From Priapulus caudatus (Eukaryota > Priapulida > Priapulimorpha > Priapulimorphida > Priapulidae): 25,431 bases of DNA. The translations under genes were made by a program, and so were the position numbers. Positions 1-9,467 of this stretch are shown one piece after another. The DNA is taken from assembly GCF_000485595.1 (NCBI RefSeq), contig NW_014577065.1:931363-956793 (forward strand), given 5' to 3'. The notes beneath the pieces were generated by a model that worked only from the letters and a program-made list of their open reading frames with translations, was not told the origin of the DNA and searched no databases. Each line of letters begins with the position of its first letter. Position 1 is the stretch's first letter.

Positions 1-56
1 CACGCACGCCCGCGCAGACACGCACACACACGCATGCAAACATACATACAGATAGC

Positions 57-103
<47 letters not shown>

Positions 104-260
104 ATATCGAAATGGAGAGAAGGGTGATAGAAAAAAGGAAGGAGTGGGGGCGTGTTAGAGTAGCGAGTAAAGAGCAGAAGGGAAGCGCGTGGACGAGAGA
201 GAGAGAGAGTGTGACAGTGAGATGGGTGGATAGATAGATGGACAGAGAGGGGGAGAAGAA
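1..260. repeat. CA-rich start followed by (GA)n purine tract
   Basis: The first 55 bases are a degenerate CA/CG/CAT repeat. A pure (GA)18 run spans about 65-100, and purine-rich GA/GGA sequence continues to about 255 with short GAGAGA runs near 195-210 and 240-255. The open frames over it translate to Arg-Glu repeats, so they are repeat translations and not genes. Confidence 0.9.
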
Positions 261-830
261 ACATAGATTAGGCATGTGGTATAACGTGGTATTTCATGAA
301 TTTGAAGTTTTCGCAGCGTCGTGCCATTGCAGTGCCAGAGCATGACATTTCGGCCCTACACACCGACCCACTGCTTGTCAAATAATAACCCACACCAAAA
401 TTTCAGAGAAGCAGAAGAAACTCAGCATGCTGAGTGATCGTGACGACCAGATCGCCTGGAATAGAGTGATCGGCTAGAACTGGCCGCGTACAAACACACG
501 CATTTGTCACCTGCTAATTATTTGGGTGGGATAGTTCGTACGCGCCGCCGCTACGCACGTACGGCACCTACAAATTGCCCCAATTACCTGGCGCCGATGT
601 TGGTGCCGGGCGTTGGTTTCCTGTGGCTAACACACATACACACGGCACACGTACATACATACATACATACAGTCTCTCGCTCACCACACACTATACGTAA
701 CGGCCGCGCTATACACTGCTGCGTCAATTTGCCTCATTATTAACCGTCATCAGGGGAATCGCTTTATCAAACCAGCGGCCGAGATGTAATTTGCATTTCA
801 CAACAAAGACACTTTTAATTATGCGTTCTC
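261..830. other. Unique sequence with a short (ACAT)n repeat, no gene seen
   Basis: This is mostly non-repetitive sequence of mixed composition. A small (TACA)5 array lies at about 651-671, downstream of CA-rich sequence from 630. A 79-codon frame at 504-743 (+) has no recognisable motif and runs into the ACAT repeat, so I do not call it a gene. Confidence 0.5.
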
Positions 831-930
831 GCGGCCGTTTCTCTCCCCCAGCCTCGCGCGCGCGGGATCTCCGTGTGTGTGCACGGGCAGAGGCGGATGT
901 TGTTGCTTTGTTCTCGCATCGTTTTAGCAG

Positions 931-1057
931 ACGTGGAGAGAGAGCGCGAGAGCGAAGCAGCGTCCGTCGCTACGATGGAGCCGACGTCGCGTCTATTAAG
1001 CACACGCGAGATGACGACGACGGCTGGCGTCGTGCGCCGTGCGTCGCTGCGCAGCCT
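931..1057 (+). CDS. Possible internal exon with acceptor and donor consensus (unrecognised)
   Basis: A pyrimidine-rich stretch ends in TTTTAGCAG at 922-930, a good 3' splice-site match. A perfect donor core GTAAGT follows at 1058-1063. The 127 bp between is open in the frame that contains ATG at 975-977; that frame reads MEPTSRLLSTREM and on to the donor, where TAA would otherwise stop it. The block is CpG-rich, unlike the repeats on either side. Against it, the -1/-2 donor bases are CT rather than AG, the upstream part of the frame is a GA-repeat translation, and I recognise no protein family. A 5' UTR exon of a gene whose long intron fills this window is an alternative reading. Confidence 0.18.
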
Positions 1058-1242
1058 GTAAGTACTGTTTACATATCTATATACACCTGCCACTTCTCGT
1101 TCCGCCGCCCCTCCCCCTCTCTGTTCTCACACACAGTGGTATCTATGATCTTTACGACGTGTTCCTCAGATTCCCCTCCGCCTCGCTCAGCATCCTCATC
1201 AAAGTATCTATTAAACTATCATGTCATGTATTTATACGCGCA

Positions 1243-1275
1243 TATATATATAAATATTATATATATATCATATGT
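1243..1275. repeat. (AT)n microsatellite
   Basis: An interrupted AT-dinucleotide run leads directly into the GT-rich tract that follows. No unique sequence separates the two. Confidence 0.85.
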
Positions 1276-1677
1276 GTGTGGTGTATGTTCGTATCGCTGT
1301 GCTTGTGTGTAGGCTTGCTTCCTGGGGGTGTGTGTGGCTGTGTGTGCATTGGTGTGTGCGCGCGCGCGCTGTGTGTCGCTCGGCGCTGCGTCAGAATCCT
1401 CGACCGACGGAGGGGGGGGCGGTGGGGGGGGGGGGGGGGCGGTGCGGGGCAGGGGCGGGGCGGTCGGGTGTTGTAGTGCGTGTGTGTGTGCGCGCTGTGC
1501 ATTCTTGTGTGTGTGTGTGTGTTGTGTGGGTGGGAGGGGGGGGGGGTGGGCCTCCAGGGGGTGGGTGTGTGTGTGTGGCGTGGTGGTGGTGTGTACGTGT
1601 TGGTGCGCGGGGGCGGGGGCGGGGCGTGTGGGGTTGGTGGGGTGGGGGGGCGGCGGGGGTGTGCTCGGCTGCGTGCG

Positions 1678-1710
<33 letters not shown>

Positions 1711-1879
1711 GCGCGCGTGTATCGTTGATGCGTGCTCGTGTGTGCGTCGGCGTTGGCTTGCTGTTGCTCGTGTCTGCGTGTGTGTGTGTGTGTGTGTCGT
1801 GTGCTGTGTGTGTGTGGTTGTGTTGTGGTGTGCTGTGTACTTCTGTGTGCGGTTGGGTGTGTGTTGTGTTGTGTGTTGT

Positions 1880-1910
<31 letters not shown>

Positions 1911-1915
1911 TGATT
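1264..1915. repeat. 650-bp GT/G-rich low-complexity tract with poly-G runs
   Basis: The plus strand is almost entirely G and T, with few A or C. It alternates (GT)n runs (about 1681-1709, 1777-1799, 1881-1912) with long G runs. The longest G run is in 1412-1440 and others lie near 1535-1548 and 1610-1660. Translations are Cys/Val/Gly arrays, so the long open frames here are compositional. The tract meets several G-quadruplex criteria (four or more closely spaced G3+ runs) and the alternating GT parts can adopt Z-DNA. Confidence 0.93.
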
Positions 1916-2708
1916 ATTTGTACATCACCGACAACTGGACATCTTTTCGAGTTTTAAACTCACAAACCGGGTGCACTTGACAACGTGACTTCCCCCATCT
2001 GCTAAAGATAAGACGTTCTTTGGATAGCTTGTCATGTGCGCTGTTTCGCTTACAAAAATATTGTACTGTCCCACTCGTCCAATTTTTACGCTTTTCGTGT
2101 GCTTTTTCCCCACTGTGTGTTTGCGTTTCCATCCATGCACCATTTTGACGCGAGTGGGAGATGTCCTCCACTCGATATAGGATGACGCTCACGCGCTTAT
2201 GTCGTGTTCACACATCAAGTAAAACATGCGTTGCGCGGATCGCCGAAGGCAGCAGAAGTTTTTACCTAGCAATCGTAAGGTTACCATGTATAATATCCTG
2301 TACGCATAGTTAGCCGACAGAAAAGCTAATTGCAATAATTATAACCAAATATATTGCTAAACTCATTTTAATCAACACTCGTGCTACAATTAAAGGTATG
2401 CTTCTTGGCCGCTACAAATCGTACCATGTGGACGTCATTGTCTAGCTCGGCCTGATTACTGACCCCGCCTTGCCTCTTGTAGCATGCCCTGCTTGCGTAT
2501 GCTGCCGTGCGCGGCGTGCGCTGCGTGCGTGGCAGTGCGTGCGTGGATGTGTGGTCGTATGATAATAATATATGCTAGCAATAACTATATATAACCTATA
2601 TACATATCGGCGTCTGGTGATCTATGTGTTGTGTGCGCGCCGCGCAGTATGTGTTGTCGGTACACCATGTGGTGCGCTGGTGGTAGTGTTTGCGTCATAT
2701 ATTGATAG
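1916..2708. other. Unique sequence, no gene seen
   Basis: This is non-repetitive DNA of moderate GC with a small TGCG-rich patch near 2490-2550. It includes a short inverted repeat (CGAGTGG / CCACTCG, about 2151-2174). The open frames on the minus strand at about 1914-2192 show no recognisable domain. Confidence 0.5.
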
Positions 2709-2753
2709 TCAAGAGTACATAATAAGACGCATTCTCTTATTATGTACTCTTGA
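2709..2753. repeat. Perfect 19-bp inverted repeat with 7-nt loop
   Basis: The left arm TCAAGAGTACATAATAAGA (2709-2727) is the exact reverse complement of the right arm at 2735-2753, with loop CGCATTC at 2728-2734. Pairing stops abruptly at both outer ends. Its origin is unknown: it could be a foldback remnant, an RNA hairpin or a sequencing or assembly artefact, since it lies about 80 bp upstream of the suspect 1.1-kb duplication. Confidence 0.95.
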
Positions 2754-2831
2754 TATGTATGTATGTGTGATGGTTACATATGTGCCTGCTAGCGTGAGTG
2801 AGGTCTGCGTGTCTGTACTGTGATCAGAATG

Positions 2832-3943
2832 AAACATCGCCGCAATGATTGCCTCTTGTTTTTTCTCGCCTCTCTCAGACGTCTCGTCTGCGCGCTGTAC
2901 TGCGCGCACATAGTAACTAACCCAATTAGCTGACACGCTGGGCTGCATTAGCCATCGTAGAGGTGTTACAGTTACCCTGCAGACGAGAAGGACATTTGTG
3001 TGTTCTCATTTCTTTTTGATAAGTCGATATTGTTAATAGTAGTAACCAATCACAACGTCTGGATGCGGGATGACTGCATGCGCACGTTCGCCGTATTATT
3101 CGAATTAAAATCTGCGTGAGAAATTTTCTTCATGCTGGAAAAATTCATTCGGGAGTTCTTTAGCCCTGCTTTAGTAGCAAGCTAGTCTATGACCACGTAC
3201 GCCTCGGCGAATCCGCCCAATTTGCGATCAACCGCTTTCACTGTGTCGGGCCTTCCGCGCTGGTTTAGATGTTTATATCATAAGCAGGAGGATGGTTATA
3301 ATCGATTTATGTCACTGCCACTCTGTTGCTTGCTACGATCAATCCCATGTGACTCATCCGTAAAAACCTGTTCCCTGCGATGTCGACCTCCTTTGCGTTT
3401 GCTCTTCCGGTAACGAAGTTATTGTGCCGAATCACGGTTATTGATTTGCCTCTATTTTAATCGATCTAAGTGCTCGCGACATCGGCGCCTGTGGCTATTT
3501 TCGTGTCTTACCTGCAGGCCGAGTGACTGCAGTCAGATTCTTCCCAAGGTGTTATATTACGGCAGTTGATTTTACTGACGGTACCCGAAGCGTATAGAGG
3601 AGTAGCTGGCGGGGTGAGGAGAATCGTACGGCATGCTGCTTAAGTCATCAGATGAATTGATCGTGATGGTGATATATGCGTGGATCCATAGCTGGGACGT
3701 GGCTCGTCCTCCTGAGATTTTACGTGTCGATTCAACACCGCCAGCTCGTATAGGGAGTTTTTTGACGAAGTGGCAAAATGTCTAAAATTGAAACATGTTC
3801 TCTACTGTAAATTTTGTGAGTAACTACTTAAAACATGCGACCGAACGAATGTGACGCGGAAACATACCTAAACCAAACCAAACCTAACCCAACCCAAACC
3901 ACCGTCACAAACTACTGGTATGGTGGTTCCTTCCACTGTTCGA
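2832..3943 (+). repeat. Copy A of a ~1.1-kb direct duplication
   Basis: This segment aligns along its whole length with 5211-6268. Landmarks shared in order include GACACGCTGGGCTG, TTTCTTTTTGATAAGT, ACGGTTATTGATT, CTCGCGACATCGGCGC, GGCCGAGTGACTGCAG, ATCAGATGAATTGAT, TTTTTGACGAAGTGGCAAAA and the CCTAA/CCAAA-rich right edge. Differences are mostly one-base insertions or deletions, and copy A is about 54 bp longer. No reading frame is conserved between the copies: the 74-codon frame at 3189-3413 is broken in copy B. It is either a decayed repeat or a false duplication. Confidence 0.92.
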
Positions 3944-5210
3944 CAGTAACGAAATAAAATTTGGAGAATATATAACTTTGACTTCTCCCTCTCTCGTGCC
4001 CCGCTCCCTTTCTTCTATATATTATATAATCCTGACTATATATACTATATGTGTATACATACATACTTTTATTAGTCTCATATCTTATATATATTATCAC
4101 TGAAGCCATTCCCAGCAGCCGCTGTACTTACTCCAACTGTCTCTCCGTCCTTGATTCCGTAGCCACTGCAAACCCACTGCTACTGTTTCCACCCGTACCC
4201 CAACTAGTGCCACCGAGTTATATCTTATAACGGCTTCACTAGCGTTTTCCTAATTAAGAAAACGCTATAGCGATGGCGTCAAGCACGACTGCCTGCGCTA
4301 CCTACGTCGGCCGCAACGCGTGACATGATTCACGGTTCTGCACGAATCTCTGCTACTGGATTTTTTATACACTTGACCCGCGCGTGATCGGCTAGAGCTT
4401 GAGGGTATCATTATAGGGATCACGCTGGGAGTTAAGAGGGAACGTAGCGTGCGTATATGCGTGGCCGGATTAAGCTTGTCAGAGGCCCGAGGCTGTTAAT
4501 GAGCATGTTCAAATGTAATGTTTTTTCAGCATTGTTAATGTTTTTTACTGAGAAACTAGCCACGTATTGACTAGCCAACTAGGCACAAATTTACACGTAT
4601 GTCAGTTTAATTTTTTTTTAATTTTAAATTAATTTGTTGTCACAATTTTGCGTTGTCGCATAATTGGTTTTCTGTACATATATTTAAGCATATCATTCTT
4701 TACATAGCCATATATTGCATGTGGTCCTGGCGTAAAATTGAGGGCCTAACGTCACGAGGGTTTTGTCATTATACTAAAGAGTATTCCAACTCTGCGTGTA
4801 TGGATTGGTGGTTTTCCCTATTGCAATGCAATAACTTTAACCACGTGACGTATATGTATAATTGAAGATTATGTGCTTATTTTTATTATTGTTAATTACA
4901 AAACACATCCGAAGTGTTTCATTCCCTGGATCATCGCTAGAAATTGCTCATCGTTTTCTTTGATAAGGCAGGTAATATTTGATAAATTAAAACTTCCACG
5001 TAATGCAATTTGCATAAAAGTTAGGATAAAATCATTGTTGCCGCAACGATGAAAGGATTGTAGTCAAATTAGAGAAAAATAAAATGATTAGCCATATTCG
5101 CCTCTCTGCGCTCACAGGAGAGTAGTAAATGAAGGCGACTAATTGACAGACATCTGTAGGTAGGTGCTATGTAGCCGTGATAGTTATTCAGCTTCGTAAT
5201 TTTTCTAAAA
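3944..5210. other. Unique spacer between the two copies
   Basis: This holds no recognisable gene. It contains a 10-bp inverted repeat (TAGCGTTTTC / GAAAACGCTA, 4240-4249 and 4258-4267, 8-nt loop), a small AT-rich patch near 4015-4095 and a T-run near 4610-4622. The downstream half is AT-rich. The short frames (65-76 codons) show no domain. Confidence 0.55.
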
Positions 5211-6268
5211 AAATCATCGCAATGATGCTCTTGTGTTTTTCTCGCCTTCTCATGACGCTCTCGTCTGCGGCTCGACTGCGCGCATAGTAAACTAACCAAT
5301 TAGTGACACGCTGGGCTGGCTATTAGCGTAGGAGTGCGTTACAGTTACCCTGCAAGGACGAGGAAGGACATTGTGTGTTCTATTTCTTTTTGATAAGTGA
5401 TAGGTGTACATAGTATTAACCAATCACAAACGTTGGGGATGGCGATGACTAGCATTGCGCACGTTCGCGTATTAGTCCGAATTAAATCTGCGTGAGAAAT
5501 TTTTTTCATTGCTGGATAAAATTCATCGGGGGTTTTCTTAGCTGTAATACAAGCAGTCCATACACGTAGCTCGCGGAAATCCGGTCACCATTTGCGATCA
5601 ACCGTTTCACTGTGCGGGCTTCGCGTGGTTTAGATGTTTATATATAAGGCAGGAGATGGTTTAATCGATGGTTTATTCACTGCACTCTGTACTGCACTAG
5701 ATCACCATGTGACTCATCCGTAAATACCTGTTCCCCGCGACTGTCGCTCCTTTGCGTTGCTTTCCGTAAGCGCAAGTTATGTGCCGATCACGGTTATTGA
5801 TTGCCTCTATTTTAATCGATCTAGTGCTCGCGACATCGGCGCTGGGCTATTTCGTAGTCTCACTGCAGGCCGAGTGACTGCAGCAGATTCTTTCCCAAGG
5901 TGTTAATTACCGGCATTTATTACGTGAGCGGTAGCCTGAAGGTAGAGAGTAGCTGGGGTGAGGAGGAATCGTGGCGGATGCTGCTTAGTCATCAGATGAA
6001 TTGATGTGATGGTGATATATCGTTGGATCCAAGCTGTGGACGTGGCCGCTTGAGTTTACGTGCGAGTTCAACACGCGACTCGTATATGGAGTTTTTTTGA
6101 CGAAGTGGCAAAATTTCTGAAATTTAAACAGTTCTCTACTGTTAATTTTCGTAGTAACTACTAAAACATGCGACCTGGAAACAATGACGGGAACATACCT
6201 AACCAAACCAAACTAACCCAAACCAAACCACCGTTCAACAAACTAGGTATGGGGTCCTCCACTGTCGA
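5211..6268 (+). repeat. Copy B of the ~1.1-kb direct duplication
   Basis: This is a direct-orientation counterpart of 2832-3943, starting at a shared AAA(T)CATCGC and ending at CCACTGT(T)CGA. It is shorter because many single bases are missing relative to copy A. The right edge again carries the CCTAACC/CCAAACC-rich segment (about 6196-6232). Homology ends cleanly at both sides: the sequence before 5211 does not match that before 2832, and the CTG-rich sequence after 6268 does not match that after 3943. Confidence 0.92.
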
Positions 6269-6315
6269 ATGCTGTTGCTACTGCTGTTGCTACTGGTGGT
6301 ACTGCTGCAGCGTGC
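6269..6315. repeat. Imperfect CTG/TGC trinucleotide cluster
   Basis: This is a run of TGTTGCTAC and TGCTG units immediately after the right boundary of copy B. A 102-codon plus-strand frame (6168-6476) crosses it and reads as Cys/Tyr/Trp repeats, so I attribute that frame to composition. Confidence 0.7.
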
Positions 6316-7005
6316 GAGCCCGAATGATTGATGGCTGCGCCGTGAGTTGTCATATTGTTCGACGTTTAGCTATGGACGCAAATTGTAGTTTTTTCCTCCC
6401 TATGCGTCTTCTCTCTCGCTGCTGCTTCTGCTGTTGTGTGATGGCGGCCATGTTTGTGCGCCCGCTTCATCCGTAGGTAATGTGCGCGGTGGCTGCGAAG
6501 TAGAAGTCACAGGAGCGATGGGGAAAGGACGGATGTTCCAGTATAGAGAGAAACAAGATGGGTTTGGGGACGTTCCCGCGGTAAGATAAGGTTGGCAATC
6601 AGTTGTATATTGGTGAGAGAATGATTCCCTGGTAGAACAGCCGGTTAGAGGCGTTGAGATATAGTTGTCGAGATATGCTTAAGGAAGTGCCACGTGTGAA
6701 AATGAATCCAGAAAGGTGTGCCCTATGAAGACATATCTGGGAAGACATCACGTGCGAAAATCAGGTGCCAACAAGACCAGATTATGCGTTTACTAGGCCC
6801 TTGGCACCTTTTTTTTTTATCGCTGATTCCTAAATTTAAATGCATCGTCTCTTTACGTGACTTTTATTTAGACCTAAATTAGTCCCTTGTGAATGTGCTT
6901 GTTCTCTTATCATAAGAGCTAGCTAAATTAGTTGTACATTATGTATACGAATCCCCCACACCCCAAGGAGATCATGCATGAGTATATTTCATAGGTCATA
7001 CAACA
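6316..7005. other. Unique sequence; contains stem-loop plus T-run
   Basis: No gene is recognised. GGTGCCA (6764-6770) pairs with TGGCACC (6802-6808) and is followed directly by ten Ts (6809-6818). A related short motif, CACGTGYGAAAAT, occurs twice, near 6692 and 6749. A transcript end for RNA polymerase III would need a T-run like this, but no internal A/B box pair is evident upstream. Confidence 0.5.
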
Positions 7006-7426
7006 GTGGCAACTAGTGATGTCACGATCATCGATTATACTCGATCATCGGTTGAACAGTGGCTCGAACCAAGCGCCTAGTGATGTCACGATCATCGATT
7101 ATACTCGATCATCGGTTGAACAGTGGCTCGAACCAAGCGCTTGGTTGTCAAAATCCATAATCGATATTTTTTTTTTATTTTTTTTTTTATTTGAACAAAG
7201 TTATGAGAATCAGTATATGTATTATACACACAGTAGTAAACAGTGCAAAACAAACAGTAAACAGGGCTAAACAAGCACATACATGCACACACGTACATGC
7301 ACACGACGTTACGCACGCGCAGGCATTCAACACTCCGAGTAACCGATTGTAACCGATTATCGGTTACTTGGGTCCAACCGATGATTGATTACGAAATTAC
7401 AACCGATTGACAACACTAGTGGCAAC
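7006..7426. mobile_element. Complete hAT-type MITE, 405 bp, with 8-bp target-site duplication
   Basis: The element spans 7014-7418. It is flanked by identical 8-bp direct repeats GTGGCAAC at 7006-7013 and 7419-7426, the duplication length characteristic of hAT transposases. The left end reads TAGTGATGTCA and the right end, reverse-complemented, reads TAGTGTTGTCA, so the terminal inverted repeats match at 10 of 11 bases. Subterminal AACCGAT/ATCGGTT motifs recur at both ends, as in many hAT elements. There is no transposase frame, so it is non-autonomous and would need a transposase supplied elsewhere. An internal AT-rich stretch with T-runs lies at about 7168-7190. The exact target duplication and intact ends suggest a fairly recent insertion. 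Confidence 0.92.
7013..7140. repeat. Perfect 64-bp tandem duplication of the MITE left end
   Basis: Positions 7013-7076 and 7077-7140 are identical, base for base, and each begins CTAGTGATGTCACG. The second unit therefore contains a second copy of the TAGTGATGTCA terminus inside the element. Perfect identity implies the duplication is recent or has been homogenised. Confidence 0.95.
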
Positions 7427-7633
7427 ACATGTTTCCCGGTGTTCGGATAGGTCTCTAACACCTTTCTAGGTCCCACGTCACGGTAGCTATTATGTTCCCT
7501 TGATAATCTCTTCATGGAAGCCATCAGGAGCTAGGGTATCTTCACTCGCACTTGTTTACTTGAAAGTCGTGAACGAGCGATCAAACTAGTGACCAACAGA
7601 CCGAGCGAGCGAGCAAGCGCCCGAGCGACCCAC

Positions 7634-7730
7634 CGAGGGAATGAAGGAGCAAACGATCGAGGGAGTAAACGAGCAAATGATCGAGGGAGTGAACGCGCAA
7701 ACGATCGAGTGAGTAAACGATCAGACGAGT
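7634..7730. repeat. 24-bp minisatellite (CGAGGGAGTGAACGAGCAAA-type)
   Basis: Three consecutive 24-bp units at 7634-7657, 7658-7681 and 7682-7705 share CGAGGGA(G/A)T(G/A)AA and end in A(A/T)GAT or CGAT. A diverged 25-bp unit follows, and related GAGCGAGC-rich sequence extends on both sides from about 7570 to 7770. The minus-strand frame of 91 codons reads Ser-Phe-Ala-Arg repeats and is a translation of this array. Confidence 0.85.
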
Positions 7731-7770
7731 GAGGGAGTGAACGAGCGACGTATAAAGTGAACGAGCGTGA

Positions 7771-8740
7771 AGTCTGACGACGCGAGACCGACGTTATAAC
7801 GTTCACGGTCGGCCGCTTGTTTCTCCGTCACCATGGCGACGTCGTCGGCGCGCCGCAATCTCGGAAATGCCAGCGAAATCTTTGGCGTTGTATTCATGGG
7901 AAATTTATCACGCAGATTGATGATGCACGGACACAAGACCTCTCGTGTCAGTTACACTCTACCGCTCTCTGCGCTGTTCTATACTCGTCACGCACAGACA
8001 CGTAACGACACCCGTCATAGGGAATCTTGAGTCTGCGATAATATAAACTATATATATTAGGAGGAAACGATTTTGGTTCATCTAAGAGGTGCAGTAATTT
8101 GAAGAGGTTACCTTCCACTTTCTCTGTCGTGGGGACGTGGAATTATGGTGAGATAGAGAGGCGGTGAACATTTGCTAAGGCGACGATCACTATTATAGAA
8201 GTTTCGTATGAATTCCCTTATACTTCCAGGAGATTCTTTAGAAAATTGCGTGCGTGCGTGGGTTCAGGAGTTATACTCGAAGGCGGAATGTTGTTTTATG
8301 CGATGCTATCATTTATAGATTACTGATGTCTAATATACACGCGCAGCCTGCACGAGCGCATTATAGCTAGCCCGTTCATAAATTACATTAACGCGACATT
8401 AGGGGTTTCCTTGTCGAGAACATCCTTTAATTAGAAGCGATCCCACACAGTTTATCATCAGCTTGTTGCGCGGCGTGCATATATGCGAGTTCAGTGCATG
8501 CGTAACATTTAGGTGTGAGATTGCATGAGACGGCGGTGTGGGATCACGGCGTTGGTGTCGGTTGCACGAATTGCACCTGAATACCAGTGTGACTTGCTGC
8601 ATTTCTGGAGCTGTCCGACGATGCTGTTGAGCATTCAGTGGTTTGCGCGCCGATTAGTTCTCATCGAGAGCATCGGTTTCATCAAGATCAGCGGCATCTG
8701 TGCATTACAATCTGATTATCATCACTGTGAGCATCAGGAT
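7771..8740. other. Unique, CpG-containing sequence, no supported gene
   Basis: Two overlapping plus-strand frames (7817-8005 and 7833-8030, 62 and 65 codons) start in a CpG-rich patch with ATGGCGACGTCGTCGG. Neither shows a known motif, and two frames being open at once points to composition. The rest (8031-8740) is ordinary unique sequence. Confidence 0.5.
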
Positions 8741-8758
8741 TATCATCATCATCATCAA

Positions 8759-8794
<36 letters not shown>

Positions 8795-8855
8795 TATCAT
8801 CATCATCCTCTTCTTCATCGTCGTCGTCGTCGTTGTCGTCGTCGTCGTCGTCGTC
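8741..8855. repeat. Compound trinucleotide array (ATC)n then (CGT)n
   Basis: An (ATC)n run with few interruptions spans about 8741-8807. A short CTT-containing bridge follows, then (CGT)n at about 8817-8855. All three frames on each strand stay open across it (His, Ile, Ser or Met, Asp, Arg repeats), which explains the cluster of overlapping frames at 8525-8960. Confidence 0.93.
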
Positions 8856-9420
8856 ATGGTCCTCGCCGCTGTTGTCACCGAGCGATATTTAATCTGTAAA
8901 GGAAATGAAGGGTCTGACAAATATAATTTTTCACCGGTCATTAACTGGTCAACTGTGTAAAATGTACGAAATATCAGAAGACGAAAAACAGATGCGCTAA
9001 TGCAGAGTATATCATTTATCAGTATTTATCAGTATTTGGGAACCGAACAGACTTCTATGGGCACGCGTGGCGCTCGAAAAGTGGCAACTCAAAGTTCCAC
9101 GAGCTCATGCCGTCGCATAAAACCGCGGAGCCGAACAATGTAGATGTTTGCCAAGTCATTGCTACATTTAATATTCCCACCGTACAGATGGTTTCTGCGG
9201 GCTGCATTCGTAACGCGTACATGTATTAGAGTATAATCCCTGATCGCTCTGTCACATTTGATAAATTACGCAGTGCCGTACACCCGATGCTACCCGCACC
9301 GATCTGCGCAGCTAGCATTGATCAACGGGTTAAATATCGTTTTTCTGTTGATATTTTCCGTTTCGCGATTTTCATTTCGTCTGACGTTCGGCGCGATGTC
9401 CATTATCCGCAGCAGCAGAA

Positions 9421-9422
<2 letters not shown>
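8856..9422. other. Unique sequence, no gene seen
   Basis: This is mixed-composition DNA. A short tandem ATTTATCAGT pair lies near 9013-9034. No frame shows recognisable protein character, and frames near 9258-9506 extend into the CT repeat. Confidence 0.5.

Positions 9423-9463
<41 letters not shown>
9423..9463. repeat. (CT)n microsatellite
   Basis: This is an essentially pure CT run of about 20 units, followed after ACTATGG by a further short CT run to 9481. Frames crossing it read Ser-Leu or Arg-Glu repeats. Confidence 0.95.

Positions 9464-9467
<4 letters not shown>

Noticed and set aside
1272-1957. Long open frames of 209 and 213 codons on the plus strand
   Set aside because: They are Cys/Val/Gly translations of the GT/G-rich tract, open in several frames at once, with no non-repetitive domain.
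3867-3902. CCTAA/CCCAA-rich sequence as an interstitial telomeric (TTAGG) repeat; repeated at 6196-6232
   Set aside because: The units are irregular CCAAA, CCTAA and CCCAA without a true CCTAA tandem, and it recurs only because it lies inside the 1.1-kb duplication.
6764-6818. Bacterial-style Rho-independent terminator
   Set aside because: The loop is 31 nt and the context is eukaryotic repeat-rich DNA, so a bacterial terminator is not a sensible reading.
8525-8960. His-rich and Ile-rich frames that could suggest a metal-binding or membrane protein
   Set aside because: They are the three frames of an (ATC)n(CGT)n array with short unrelated flanks.
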